64,000 bases of DNA from Neorhizobium galegae (GCF_017877055.1 NZ_JAGIPG010000002.1:186001-250000), one strand, 5' to 3'. Counted from the first letter of the stretch, positions 1 through 8,321 are shown. The notes: generated by a model from the sequence alone, not told the origin. Numbers and translations are program-made.

Positions 1-1107
1 GTGAGCGTATTCCAGGCCCTTCAGGAACGGTGCGTAGATCGGGTCCTTCAGGTTGGCCTCGGTCAGCGCTGCGGAGCGGAGCGCCGGCAGCTCGCCGACG
101 GTCTTCAGCCAGATGTCCATGGCGGCAGGCGAGGTGATGTAGGCCAGGAACTTCTTCGAGGCTTCGAGCTCCTCGCCCTTCGCCTTGGCGCTGATGCCGT
201 TGGCGAAATAGCTGGCATAGTTGGAACGCACGCCCTGTGCATTGGCCGGCAGTTCGGTCACGCCCCATTCGAAGTCCTTGATGCTCTTGAAGGCGCCGAG
301 GCGGAAGGTGCCGTCGATGGTCATGCCGGCCTTGCCGCCGCGGAAGGCCGCCTGGCCTTCGTCCATGAAGCCGGCCGCGCCGATCTTCTTCTCGAGCTGG
401 AGGCTGGTGTAGAATTTCAGGGCCTTGACGCCGGCTTCGCTGTTATAGGCGACCTTCTGGTCGTTGTCCGTATAGGGCACGCCGCCGAACTGGCGGATCA
501 ACACTTCACGCCACCACTGGTGGTCCTGGCCGCCCATGTCGAGCGTCGAACCTTCGACGATGAGGTTGCCGGAAGCATCGCGCTTGGCGATCTTCTGGGC
601 GGCGGCAACGTATTCGTCGAGCGTCTTCGGCGGGTTGTTCGGGTCGAGGCCGGCCTCGGTGAAGAGTTTCTTGTTGTAGAACAGGGCGAGCGAGCGCACC
701 GCGGTCGGCAGACCGTAATAGTCATCGCCGCGTTTCATCGCCTTGACGATCGGGAAGAAGTCGCTCTCGATCTTGGCATGCGGGAAGGCGTCCTTCGGAA
801 GCGGGGCGAGGAGGCCGCCGGCGACGAACTTGTCGAGCCAGCCGTAGAAGAGTTGCATGACGTCGGGACCGTTGCCGGCCATGTTGGCGGCGATCACGCG
901 CGTCTGGTAGTCGGCATAGGGGAAGGTGACCTGCTTGACCGTGATGCCCGGATTGGCCTTCTGGAACTCGGTGATGAGCTGGTCCATCGCCTTCACGCGC
1001 GTATCGAAGACATACTGCCAGTATTCGATTTCCACCGCCTGCGCGGCATTGAATGCGAACGTGCTGAAACCGGCGACGAGTCCGGCGAACAAAGTTGCCT
1101 TGCGCAT
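1..1107 (-). CDS. Sugar ABC transporter substrate-binding protein, C-terminus cut by window edge
   Basis: Periplasmic binding protein of family 1 (MalE-like), which would capture a sugar for an ABC importer. The frame reads from an ATG at 1107 and is still open at base 1, giving 369 residues where the family usually has about 410-430. The first 24 residues form a signal peptide ending in NAAQA. After it come family features: an early EYWQY segment, the QKANPGITV stretch and the NGPDVMQL motif around residue 80, and later GGKAGMTIDGTF. It is divergent from the ROK regulator at 1369, which suggests that the regulator controls it. The membrane and ATPase genes of the transporter probably lie beyond the left edge. 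The substrate cannot be read from the sequence, but the neighbouring deacetylase hints at an N-acetylated or amino sugar (inference). Confidence 0.9.
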   Translation of the reverse strand, partial: MRKATLFAGLVAGFSTFAFNAAQAVEIEYWQYVFDTRVKAMDQLITEFQKANPGITVKQVTFPYADYQTRVIAANMAGNGPDVMQLFYGWLDKFVAGGLLAPLPKDAFPHAKIESDFFPIVKAMKRGDDYYGLPTAVRSLALFYNKKLFTEAGLDPNNPPKTLDEYVAAAQKIAKRDASGNLIVEGSTLDMGGQDHQWWREVLIRQFGGVPYTDNDQKVAYNSEAGVKALKFYTSLQLEKKIGAAGFMDEGQAAFRGGKAGMTIDGTFRLGAFKSIKDFEWGVTELPANAQGVRSNYASYFANGISAKAKGEELEASKKFLAYITSPAAMDIWLKTVGELPALRSAALTEANLKDPIYAPFLKGLEYAH

Positions 1108-1292
1108 GTGAGCCTCCATTTGCCCCGCCGGGTGCACCGGTCTTGGGGTCTGATTGTTCCCTGCATTCGGACGCGACCTGCAGCCCGACGCGTTTATTGG
1201 TTTTCGGGAGGCACTCCTCCCTTTCAAGCGCTGCGGCGCTTTGCCCCAGCCCTCCCCTTACGCTTTCCTGAGTGAGGTCGTTTGTCAATAAG

Positions 1293-1310
1293 ATAATTTA
1301 CTTGAATTAT
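1293..1310. promoter_or_regulatory. Candidate ROK operator (ATAATT-N6-AATTAT)
   Basis: A perfect 6-bp inverted repeat with a 6-bp spacer lies in an AT-rich patch between the divergent binding-protein and ROK genes. NagC/Mlc/XylR-type ROK repressors bind AT-rich palindromes with T/A-rich arms, so this is the best operator candidate in the intergenic region. Its position, 59 bp before the regulator start, would allow autoregulation and control of the transporter. Confidence 0.45.
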
Positions 1311-1368
1311 TCTATTGCGGGATGCCGTTTTCCGGCGTTATGAATTCTGCCAACCTAAGGTGGGCGAG

Positions 1369-2595
1369 ATGACCATACACACGATCGGCACACACCCGGT
1401 GGCTATCGGCAAGAACCCCGAACGGAGCCGCGAGCACAATCGCCGCGTCGTGCTGGATGTGGTGCGCCGCCATGGTTCGCTCGGCCGCGCCCATATTGCC
1501 AAGCTCACCCAGCTGACCCCCCAGGCCGTCGCCAATATCGTCGATGAACTCGCCGGCGAGGGCCTGCTGATGGAGATGGGCCGGCTGAAATCCGGCCGCG
1601 GCCAGCCGCCGATCCAGTTCGCGGTCAACCCGGAAGGCGGCGCCACCATCGGTGTCGAAATTGCCGCTGATCACATGGTGACGGTGGCGCTCGATCTCTC
1701 CGGCGGCTTGAGGGCAAAGCGCATCACCCCGCTGAAAGATACCACCCCGGGGCACATTCTCCCCGCTTTCGCAGCCGAGCTTGCCGTCGTCACGGAACTG
1801 GTCGGAGCCAAGCTGCTCGGCACCGGCGTCGTCATGCCGGGTCCGTTCGAGATCGACGGCATGACCTCGGTCGGCCCCACGACGCTGCCGGGCTGGGCAG
1901 GCCTCGATGCCGCCCAGGCGCTCAGCGAAGCCTGCGGCCATACTGTGATCGTCGAAAACGACGCGACGGCCGCCGCCGTCGGCGAGCGGCTGTTCGGCGC
2001 GGGCCTGGCGATCTCCAATTTCTGCATGATCTATTTCGGCGTCGGTATCGGCCTTGGCATCATCCAGGACGGCGCGCCCTATCGCGGCGCCTTCGGCAAT
2101 GCCGGCGAAATCGGTCACGTCACCGTCGTGCCGAAGGGCAGGCCGTGCCCTTCCTGCGGCCAGCTCGGCTGCCTGGAAGGTTATGTTTCCGCCTATGTGC
2201 TGAAGGAAAAACTGAGCTGTGTCGGTATTTCCGACACCGAGTTTTCCGATCTGGAAAAGCTCCATGCCGACCGCCATCCGATCGTCGAGGAATGGATCGA
2301 CGAGGCGGCCACCTATCTCGGCCCGATGGTCGCCATGCTCGAAAACATCCTCGATCCGCAGACCGTCATCCTCGGTGGCGCGCTGCCGGATGCCATCATC
2401 GAGGACATCGTCGCCCGCATGGGCAACCTGCCGACCTCTGTCGCCAGCCGCAGGCAGCGCGACCTGCCCCGCGTTCTGCGCGGCCAGACGGGGCAATTGA
2501 CCGCCGCGCTCGGCGCCGCCGCCCTTCCGCTTTTCGACATGGTGACGCCCAAGCTGGAGACCTCGCTTGCCGCGCTTGCCGATATTCCTGCCTGA
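1369..2595 (+). CDS. ROK family transcriptional regulator
   Basis: Sugar-responsive repressor of the NagC/XylR type, 408 residues. A winged helix-turn-helix occupies about residues 24-67 (AHIAKLTQLTPQAVANIV). The ROK kinase-fold domain follows, with VENDATAAAVGE and the zinc-binding signature CPSCGQLGCLE at residues 260-270. The ATG at 1369 is preferred to the upstream in-frame start at 1315 because AAGG lies 8 bases before it and the family's N-terminus starts near there. It is divergent from a sugar-binding protein gene and 18 bp before the PIG-L deacetylase, so it probably regulates both. The effector is unknown. Confidence 0.9.
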   Translation: MTIHTIGTHPVAIGKNPERSREHNRRVVLDVVRRHGSLGRAHIAKLTQLTPQAVANIVDELAGEGLLMEMGRLKSGRGQPPIQFAVNPEGGATIGVEIAADHMVTVALDLSGGLRAKRITPLKDTTPGHILPAFAAELAVVTELVGAKLLGTGVVMPGPFEIDGMTSVGPTTLPGWAGLDAAQALSEACGHTVIVENDATAAAVGERLFGAGLAISNFCMIYFGVGIGLGIIQDGAPYRGAFGNAGEIGHVTVVPKGRPCPSCGQLGCLEGYVSAYVLKEKLSCVGISDTEFSDLEKLHADRHPIVEEWIDEAATYLGPMVAMLENILDPQTVILGGALPDAIIEDIVARMGNLPTSVASRRQRDLPRVLRGQTGQLTAALGAAALPLFDMVTPKLETSLAALADIPA

Positions 2596-2613
2596 CCGAT
2601 TGGAGAACCTTTC

Positions 2614-5016
2614 ATGCTGACCGCCCGCGAACGCATCGAACGGCAGATGGCCGATCCCTCGCTCGTCCGGCTCCATCGCAAGCTGACGCGGCTGAAGTCG
2701 ACGGTCACGATGATGAACACCGGCGCCCATCCCGACGACGAGCAGAACGGCATGCTCGCCTGGTTCCGCCTTGGCCTCGGCATGCGCGTCATCATCGCCT
2801 GCTCGACGCGCGGCGAGGGCGGCCAGAATGCGCTTGGGCCCGAGCGCCTCGGCCCGCTCGGCGTGATCCGCTCCCGCGAGCTGGAAGAGGCGGCCCGGGC
2901 GATCGACAGCGACGTCTCCTGGCTTGGCCACGGTCCCACCGACCCGGTCCACGATTTCGGCTTCTCCAAGGATGGCGACGCGACCTTCACCCGCTGGGGC
3001 GAGGCTCGCACGGTCGAGCGTCTGGTGCGCGCCTACCGCATGGAACGCCCGGATATCGTCATCCCGACCTTCCTCGACGTCCCCGGCCAGCACGGCCACC
3101 ACCGCGCCATGACCCGCGCCGCCGAGACGGCGATTGCGCTCGCAGCCGACCCCAATGCCTATCCGGAACATTTCACCGAGGGCCTGAAACCCTGGAAGGT
3201 CGCCAAATATTATCTGCCGGCATGGTCCGGCGGCGGCGATACCTATGACGACGAAGTGCCGCCGCCGGATACGACGGTCACGGTTGTGGCCAAGGGCCGC
3301 GATCCGGCCACCGGCGCGGACTATGACCGGATCGGCGAGTGGTCGCGTTACTATCACGCGTCCCAGGGCATGGGCCACTGGCCGAAACGGCCGGAAAAGG
3401 ACTGGCAGCTGCACCTGAAGCTCTCCGCCACGCGCTCGAAATCCGAGCAGTCGGTGCTTGAGGACCTGCCGGCATCGCTGGCCGTTCTTGCCGGTTTCGC
3501 CGGCCTGCCCGCCAATGTGGCGGGAGCCCTGCGTTCTGCGGATGCCGCCATCGCCGTTGCAATTGCGGCCTTCCCCGATCGCGATGCCATCATCAAGGCG
3601 CTGACCGAGGCCGCCGGCTGGCTGGATATCGTAGCCTCCGCCGCACCGGAAGAATTCACGACCCTGCAGGGCCACCGCATCGTCCGCAAGCAGACGGAAA
3701 TCGATGCCGCCATCCTCGATGCGGCGGCGATCTTCGAGCGCGCCTATGCCGATCCCTCCGTCATTTCCCCAGGCGGTGCTGTGACGCTCACCGTCGAGCT
3801 CGGCGAAGGCGCTTCGAACCACAAGGTCGATGTCGCCCCGGTTCTCCCGGCGGGCGTGTCGTCCTCCGTCCAGTCGCTCGCCCATGACCGCGTATTCGCG
3901 CTGACGGCAGCATTGGATGCGCCGCTCTCGGGCCTCTACCTGCCCGTCTGGTCGGCGCTCGGCGGCAACGGCCATGCGCATGTAAAAATCTCGGCCGAGA
4001 TCGGCGGACGCACGGTCTCCGGCACGTTCGATCTCGAAGAGCCGTTCGCGGTAACACCCGCCCAGTCGCTGACCCTGCTGCCGGATGCGCTGCTCGTGCC
4101 CCTCGGCGCCAAGCAGGCCGAATGGCCGATCAAGGCCAATGTCTCCGGCATCAACGCGCCGGTCTCCTTCAAGACGCCTGCCGGCTGGATGATGAAAAAG
4201 ACCGATGACGGTTGGATCGCTTCTTCGACCGACGCGGCCAAGCCCGGACTCGTCGAGCTCGAACCGCAGATCGACGGCCGTCCGGCCTTCCAGGTCACCC
4301 CGATCGCCTACCGGCATATCGGCCGCACCGGTTTTCGCGCGCCCGCGACGCTGAAAATCCTGTCGGTTGACCTGAAGCTGCCCGAAGGCGCGCGGATCGG
4401 TTACGTCGGTGGCGGTGCCGACCGCGTCGGCCTGTGGCTCGCCCGCATGGGCCTCGACGTCACCGAACTCGACGTCCAGGCACTCTCTGGCGATCTCTCA
4501 CGCTTCACCACGATCGTGATCGGCATCTTCGCCTTCGGCATCCGCAAGGACCTCGCCGCCGCCACCGAACGCCTGCACCGTTTCGTCGAAGAGGGCGGCC
4601 ACCTCGTCACCCTCTACCACCGTCCGAGCGATGGCTGGGACCCGAACGAAACCCCTGTCCGCCGTATCGAGATCGGCTCGCCGTCGCTGCGCTGGCGCGT
4701 CACCGATCCGAAGGCCGAAGTCATGGTGCTCGCGCCCGACCACGTTCTCCTCAAGGGGCCGAACGTGATCGGTCCGGAAGACTGGCAGGGATGGGACAAG
4801 GAGCGCGGCCTCTATTTCGTCTCCCGCTGGGATGACGCCTACGAGCCGCTGCTGGCCATGCACGACGCCAACGAACAGCCGCTCAAAGGCGCGCTGATCT
4901 CAGGCGCCTTCGGCAGGGGCCGCCACACTCATACCAGCCTCGTGCTGCATCACCAGCTCGACAAGCTCGTGCCCGGCGCCTTCCGGCTGATGGCGAACCT
5001 CGTGCAGCCGGCGTGA
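2614..5016 (+). CDS. PIG-L family deacetylase with C-terminal GATase-like domain
   Basis: Predicted zinc-dependent N-deacetylase of the LmbE/PIG-L fold, 800 residues. The zinc/catalytic motif AHPDDE lies at residues 38-43, and the second conserved histidine region (GQHGHHRAM) is near residue 160. The catalytic domain covers roughly residues 30-270, and the protein is far longer than single-domain PIG-L enzymes (about 230-300). The middle looks beta-rich. The last 230 residues resemble a class-I glutamine-amidotransferase-like fold, with an IGYVGGG start and a RFVEEGGHLVTLY segment. It has no signal peptide, so it acts in the cytoplasm. Translation starts 18 bp after the ROK gene, and its end overlaps the transporter gene (GTGA), so the three form an operon. 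A role in deacetylating an imported N-acetyl sugar is inference. Confidence 0.85.
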   Translation: MLTARERIERQMADPSLVRLHRKLTRLKSTVTMMNTGAHPDDEQNGMLAWFRLGLGMRVIIACSTRGEGGQNALGPERLGPLGVIRSRELEEAARAIDSDVSWLGHGPTDPVHDFGFSKDGDATFTRWGEARTVERLVRAYRMERPDIVIPTFLDVPGQHGHHRAMTRAAETAIALAADPNAYPEHFTEGLKPWKVAKYYLPAWSGGGDTYDDEVPPPDTTVTVVAKGRDPATGADYDRIGEWSRYYHASQGMGHWPKRPEKDWQLHLKLSATRSKSEQSVLEDLPASLAVLAGFAGLPANVAGALRSADAAIAVAIAAFPDRDAIIKALTEAAGWLDIVASAAPEEFTTLQGHRIVRKQTEIDAAILDAAAIFERAYADPSVISPGGAVTLTVELGEGASNHKVDVAPVLPAGVSSSVQSLAHDRVFALTAALDAPLSGLYLPVWSALGGNGHAHVKISAEIGGRTVSGTFDLEEPFAVTPAQSLTLLPDALLVPLGAKQAEWPIKANVSGINAPVSFKTPAGWMMKKTDDGWIASSTDAAKPGLVELEPQIDGRPAFQVTPIAYRHIGRTGFRAPATLKILSVDLKLPEGARIGYVGGGADRVGLWLARMGLDVTELDVQALSGDLSRFTTIVIGIFAFGIRKDLAAATERLHRFVEEGGHLVTLYHRPSDGWDPNETPVRRIEIGSPSLRWRVTDPKAEVMVLAPDHVLLKGPNVIGPEDWQGWDKERGLYFVSRWDDAYEPLLAMHDANEQPLKGALISGAFGRGRHTHTSLVLHHQLDKLVPGAFRLMANLVQPA

Positions 5017-5924
5017 GCACGGAGGCAGTTCCCGAGTCGGATAGCGAACGGGCCTCGAACGCCCGCACCGGCATCGGCTGGCTGCTTCTCGACATGACGC
5101 TGGTCTCCGGCGGCATGACGGCGCTGGTGAAGGCGCAAGGCGCGACCTATCCGGCCTTCCAGCTCGTCTTCATCCGGGCGATGATCGGTCTCATGTTCAT
5201 CCTGCCGCTGATCTGGCGGCACCGCGCCGAAATGCGCCGGGTCAAACACCCGTGGCGCAACATTTTTCGCATTTCCTGCAATGCGGTGGCGCTCACCAGC
5301 AATTTCCTCGCCATCACCATGTTGCCGCTCGCCATGGTCAATGCGGTCGGCTTCTCCCGGCCGCTGATCACCATGGCCATGGCGGTCGCCATGCTCGGCG
5401 AGAGGGTGAGCCGCATCCGCTGGCTCGGCGCCGGCTTCGCTTTTATCGGCGTGCTGATCGTGATGGCCCCCGGCACATCGAGCTTCGATGTCGAAGTGTT
5501 GGTCGTGCTGGTCTCGGTCGTCTTCGGTTCGCTGGCGATCATCCAGACAAGGGCGCTGAAGGACGAGAACACCACAGTGATGATGGTTTTCTACACCGTC
5601 GGCCTCGCGGTCATCACCGCCGTGCCCGCGGTCTTCACCTGGCAGCCGGTTTTGCCCTTCGACTGGATCCCGCTGCTCGGCATCGGCTTCCTCGCCCAGC
5701 TCGGCCAATATTGTTTCCTGCGCGCCTATCGTATCGCCGATGCCAGCGTGCTCGCGCCCGTCGGCTACCTCTCGATCGTCTTCGTGACGGTCACCGGCTA
5801 CGTCTTCTTCGACGAAGTGCCCGAGATGAGGGTGGTGATCGGCGTGATCATCATCCTGGCAGCACTCCAGGGGGCCGCCTGGCTCGACCGACGCCGCGGC
5901 CGCGCCCTGGGCAAGGCGGCCTGA
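5013..5924 (+). CDS. DMT superfamily (EamA) transporter
   Basis: Inner-membrane protein of 303 residues with about ten hydrophobic helices in two EamA repeats, the usual drug/metabolite transporter layout. It starts at a GTG that overlaps the stop of the PIG-L deacetylase by 4 bases, so it is translationally coupled to that gene. An ATG start is absent at this position. Family members export or import amino acids, purines or other metabolites, and the substrate cannot be read from the sequence. Its place as the third gene after ROK and PIG-L suggests that it moves a product of that pathway (inference). Confidence 0.85.
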   Translation: MSTEAVPESDSERASNARTGIGWLLLDMTLVSGGMTALVKAQGATYPAFQLVFIRAMIGLMFILPLIWRHRAEMRRVKHPWRNIFRISCNAVALTSNFLAITMLPLAMVNAVGFSRPLITMAMAVAMLGERVSRIRWLGAGFAFIGVLIVMAPGTSSFDVEVLVVLVSVVFGSLAIIQTRALKDENTTVMMVFYTVGLAVITAVPAVFTWQPVLPFDWIPLLGIGFLAQLGQYCFLRAYRIADASVLAPVGYLSIVFVTVTGYVFFDEVPEMRVVIGVIIILAALQGAAWLDRRRGRALGKAA

Positions 5925-5964
5925 GCAAAGGTCTCCCTTTGAGCGAAGGCCCCTTGAGCAAAGG
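5922..5964. repeat. Three tandem copies of TGAGCRAAGG
   Basis: The decamer TGAGC(A/G)AAGG occurs at 5922-5931, 5940-5949 and 5955-5964, with 8- and 5-bp spacers, beginning inside the stop codon of the DMT transporter. The first copy can also pair with CCTTTG just after it to form a small hairpin. Function unknown; it may be slippage or a weak terminator. Confidence 0.5.
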
Positions 5965-6049
5965 GATGTGATGCGGTGTGAACGTCCCCGGACTATGATT
6001 GCCGAACTTTATCCGTCTCCGCACGTTATTGCGGTGACAGGAGGAGCTC

Positions 6050-6310
6050 ATGGTCGCTTTAATGTTCGGTCTGGCAGTCGTTGCGGTTCTGACCGGCATA
6101 TTCGCCGTCGTCATCCAGCAGATGGCCTGGGCGCGTCGCCAGCGATATCTGGACGAGCTTGCCGTCGACAATCTGGCCTGCAGTTTGGCCGAACTGGGGC
6201 GAAAGGCCGAGCGCCAGAAGGCACTCCGTAGCCGTTCCACACAGATCTCCCGCAAACGAGCCCACAACCCACGGACACGTCACTCGCACACGATTTTGGT
6301 GGTGAGATAG
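6050..6310 (+). CDS. Small single-pass membrane protein, hypothetical
   Basis: An 86-residue reading frame preceded by a strong ribosome-binding site (AGGAGG, 5-6 bases before the ATG). Residues 3-25 form one hydrophobic helix (FGLAVVAVLTGIFAVVIQQM). A basic cytoplasmic-looking tail rich in Arg, His and Lys follows. No family is recognised. It stands alone after the DMT transporter, with 125 bp between them. The strong ribosome-binding site and clear membrane helix favour a real gene, but the Arg/His-rich tail could be overread. Confidence 0.5.
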   Translation: MVALMFGLAVVAVLTGIFAVVIQQMAWARRQRYLDELAVDNLACSLAELGRKAERQKALRSRSTQISRKRAHNPRTRHSHTILVVR

Positions 6311-6425
6311 GGCGAATGGCGAGCGGGAGCGCGAGACGGGATTGTTGTTTGTAGCCGAAGGACGAGTCCGCTACGCACTTAGCGGGTAAACAGACGTCAC
6401 GCTGAATTCCTGTTCGCGCCAGTTG

Positions 6426-6812
6426 CTAAACTATGAGGTTTTCGTCAGCGTATTTAATGACGCGGAGTTTCGTATCGTCTGAATTCCTTATCCCATCGAC
6501 GATTCGCTGAAATATTACGGGCTTCCAATCATCCTTGGTGAGATAGTAATTAAGATCGACAAGCTTACCAATGCGATCGGCTCGCATGGTTTCTGCGAGG
6601 CGATAGAGAACGTAGCTAGGATGTTTTATGAACGCATGGTCACCAACATCCAATTCGCACGCTGGATCGTGATATTTCCCAGGCTTAATTGAAGTAATGT
6701 TGATAAGTAGACACTGAGAGGCCGCGCACGGATTGTTCATCACCGCAAAGAGATGATGGACCTCGTTGATAGGCCCTAGAAACGATGCTGCCTTGTAGGG
6801 AACATAGCTCAT
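6426..6812 (-). CDS. Small partner of the Panacea protein, candidate toxin
   Basis: A 128-residue soluble protein whose start overlaps the stop of the Panacea gene by 4 bases (ATGA), so the two are translated together. It has a beta-rich core with short conserved-looking blocks: HLFAVMNNP, CLLINITS, and GDHAFIKHPSYVLYRLAE around residues 57-74. The block order resembles small PemK/MazF-like proteins, but the catalytic signature is not clear, so that assignment is inference. Panacea proteins are known to neutralise adjacent toxins of many unrelated folds, which makes this the obvious candidate toxin. Base composition is AT-richer than its surroundings (27 G/C in the 60 bases from 6481), which suggests acquisition by transfer. 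Confidence 0.6.
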   Translation of the reverse strand: MSYVPYKAASFLGPINEVHHLFAVMNNPCAASQCLLINITSIKPGKYHDPACELDVGDHAFIKHPSYVLYRLAETMRADRIGKLVDLNYYLTKDDWKPVIFQRIVDGIRNSDDTKLRVIKYADENLIV

Positions 6813-7384
6813 GCGGCTCTGAACGCAGCTATCATCCGCCGTTCGGTTTGGAGGTCTTCAGCTAGATCAACCGGGTCATTCTTTTCGAGCACTTGGAATA
6901 TCCGTGCCAATTCGATTGGGATTGAAGAGCCCGCCGGATCTTTCCATTCTGGGCAAAATTCATGTGTCCAATCAGCCAGAGCAAATCGATCAATGTCTTT
7001 GAACTTGCCCCAGGTTTCTTCAAGCAACTTGATGTCGCTCCGGCTAAGCTCATCCAGATCGCCAATTTCGATCTGTTGCGACAGCATGAGATTTTCGTGA
7101 CGCCGAGGAGAGATGAACTCAAGCCAATCTTCTTGGCGCGTCGGTGCTGCGCCGTTCATATAGCTGTAGGTGTAAGAATTTACCGGACCGAACTTCATAG
7201 ACACATATGTGTCGTTCGTTATCGGAAAATCTCTACGCTCCATGCTGAGACGGTCGGCAAGATAAATCAGCTTTGTAGCTTTGAGGATGTTGATTTCCCC
7301 ACCGGACTTCAGCGCAAAAAAAGCAGTGACTTGCGCCGCTTTTCGCGTGAGAAACCAATCCGGAATGTTCGGTACGTAAGTCAT
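6809..7384 (-). CDS. Panacea (SocA/DUF4065) domain protein, candidate antitoxin
   Basis: A 191-residue protein. The Panacea domain covers about residues 12-120, with the family blocks AAQVTAFFALKSGGEINILK, KLIYLADR, the PITNDTYVSMKFGPVNS motif near residue 55-70, and a C-terminal helical part. Panacea (SocA-like) domains act as promiscuous antitoxins in PanAT toxin-antitoxin pairs and as a proteolytic adaptor in Caulobacter SocA. Here the antitoxin is the first gene and its partner overlaps it by 4 bases. The pair sits 300 bp from the 3' end of a tRNA gene in an AT-rich patch, the usual setting of a horizontally acquired defence or stability module. Whether this pair is functional is not known. 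Confidence 0.85.
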   Translation of the reverse strand: MTYVPNIPDWFLTRKAAQVTAFFALKSGGEINILKATKLIYLADRLSMERRDFPITNDTYVSMKFGPVNSYTYSYMNGAAPTRQEDWLEFISPRRHENLMLSQQIEIGDLDELSRSDIKLLEETWGKFKDIDRFALADWTHEFCPEWKDPAGSSIPIELARIFQVLEKNDPVDLAEDLQTERRMIAAFRAA

Positions 7385-7686
7385 GTTCTGCTTGTCCGGG
7401 CGTAATGAGCCATGACAGCCAAATTCTCCAACGTGGTCACACTTGACCTTGATACAATTCTATATGTGATTTGCGAATCAACTGTAAAGACGCCCAAAGG
7501 TTCATATTGCGATATGGCTCGGTGGCGCTTGCTCCCACCGTACCGTATAGCATGCATGGCAGGCGAAAGGTTGGGGATATGTCTGAGCGCGTCGTTGTTC
7601 CCCAGTGTTGCCCAGACCCAACATCACAGATTTACAGCAATCCGCTGGCCGGACACATCAAATATCTGATTTCGCAGCGGGAAATT
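7385..7686. other. Gene-free AT-rich stretch between Panacea gene and tRNA-Ala
   Basis: About 300 bases upstream of the Panacea gene and directly beyond the 3' end of tRNA-Ala. Short open frames exist here, but none has a ribosome-binding site or recognisable protein sequence. It must hold the promoter of the Panacea pair. No integrase, insertion sequence or clear attachment-site duplicate is visible. Confidence 0.5.
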
Positions 7687-7762
<76 letters not shown>

Positions 7763-7883
7763 ATCAGGGTGGTCCGGTATTTTCCGGTCCTGGGAACTCC
7801 CGCGGGACGCTTGTTGAGTGCTGCCCCGTTGGAGTGGCGGCTTATTACTTCCGGTTTACGGAGAGTGCAAGCCGTATTTTGTC

Positions 7884-7914
7884 CGCCCGGCAATTTTTAT
7901 TGAATTGCCGGGCG
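7884..7914 (-). terminator. Hairpin downstream of the FYDLN gene
   Basis: A perfect 12-bp stem (CGCCCGGCAATT with its complement) and a 7-base loop lie 18 bp after the stop of the FYDLN gene. There is no strong U-tract on either strand, so it is a weak or factor-assisted terminator, or a 3'-end stabiliser. Confidence 0.5.
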
Positions 7915-7931
7915 TTAACTTGAAAATCGGA

Positions 7932-8321
7932 TCAGACTTCGTCGTCGTCGCCGGTCACGCCGATGATGCCGGACATGTCGTCGTCGTCTTCATCTTCGTC
8001 GGCTTCCAGGAAGGTATCGTCGTCGTCATCGCCGATATCGACATCGTCGTCATCGCCGATATCCGGGATATCGTCGCCGCTGGCGGCCTCGTCGCCCTCT
8101 TCGAGCGATACGAGTTCGACTTCCGGATTTTCGGTATCGACTTCCTGGACGTCTTCTTCCTCGGCCTGTTCCATCTTCTTGGCGGCGCTGTGCTCCTCGA
8201 AGAAGGACAGCGGCCAGGATTTGCCGGAATAGGGGGAGACGACCGGATCGCGGTTCAGGTCGTAGAATTTCTTGCCGGTATCGGGGTCGGTTCGCTTGGT
8301 TCCGAGTTCCGCTTTTGCCAC
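7932..8321 (-). CDS. TIGR02300 (FYDLN acid) family protein
   Basis: A 129-residue protein. The conserved N-terminus AKAELGTKRTD leads into KKFYDLNRDPVVSPYSGKS, which names the family. The second half is almost entirely Asp/Glu. The start is the GTG at 8321, because the family begins at exactly this residue and GAGG lies 8-9 bases upstream; the longer frame from 8498 is not supported. The role is unknown. Its small zinc-ribbon-like core and acidic tail are typical of the alphaproteobacterial family. It sits between tRNA-Ala and the cmk-rpsA block, where it is also found in related genomes (from memory). Confidence 0.9.
   Translation of the reverse strand: MAKAELGTKRTDPDTGKKFYDLNRDPVVSPYSGKSWPLSFFEEHSAAKKMEQAEEEDVQEVDTENPEVELVSLEEGDEAASGDDIPDIGDDDDVDIGDDDDDTFLEADEDEDDDDMSGIIGVTGDDDEV

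Noticed and set aside
1186..1262. A CTCC-rich stretch with a short AAGCGC hairpin before the sugar-binding gene
   Set aside because: It looks like another repeat, but does not match the 36213-36422 element closely enough to call.
1312..4317. A 1001-residue reading frame on the minus strand
   Set aside because: It lies opposite the ROK and PIG-L genes, which have family motifs, ribosome-binding sites and operon structure. The frame is an antisense shadow of GC-rich codon positions.
6379..6392. Possible attachment-site duplicate of the tRNA-Ala 3' end
   Set aside because: The similarity to the tRNA end is only a few bases (AGCGGG), which is expected by chance.
7412..7669. An 85-residue plus-strand frame between the Panacea gene and tRNA-Ala
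   Set aside because: No ribosome-binding site or protein family, and it is in the AT-rich intergenic stretch.
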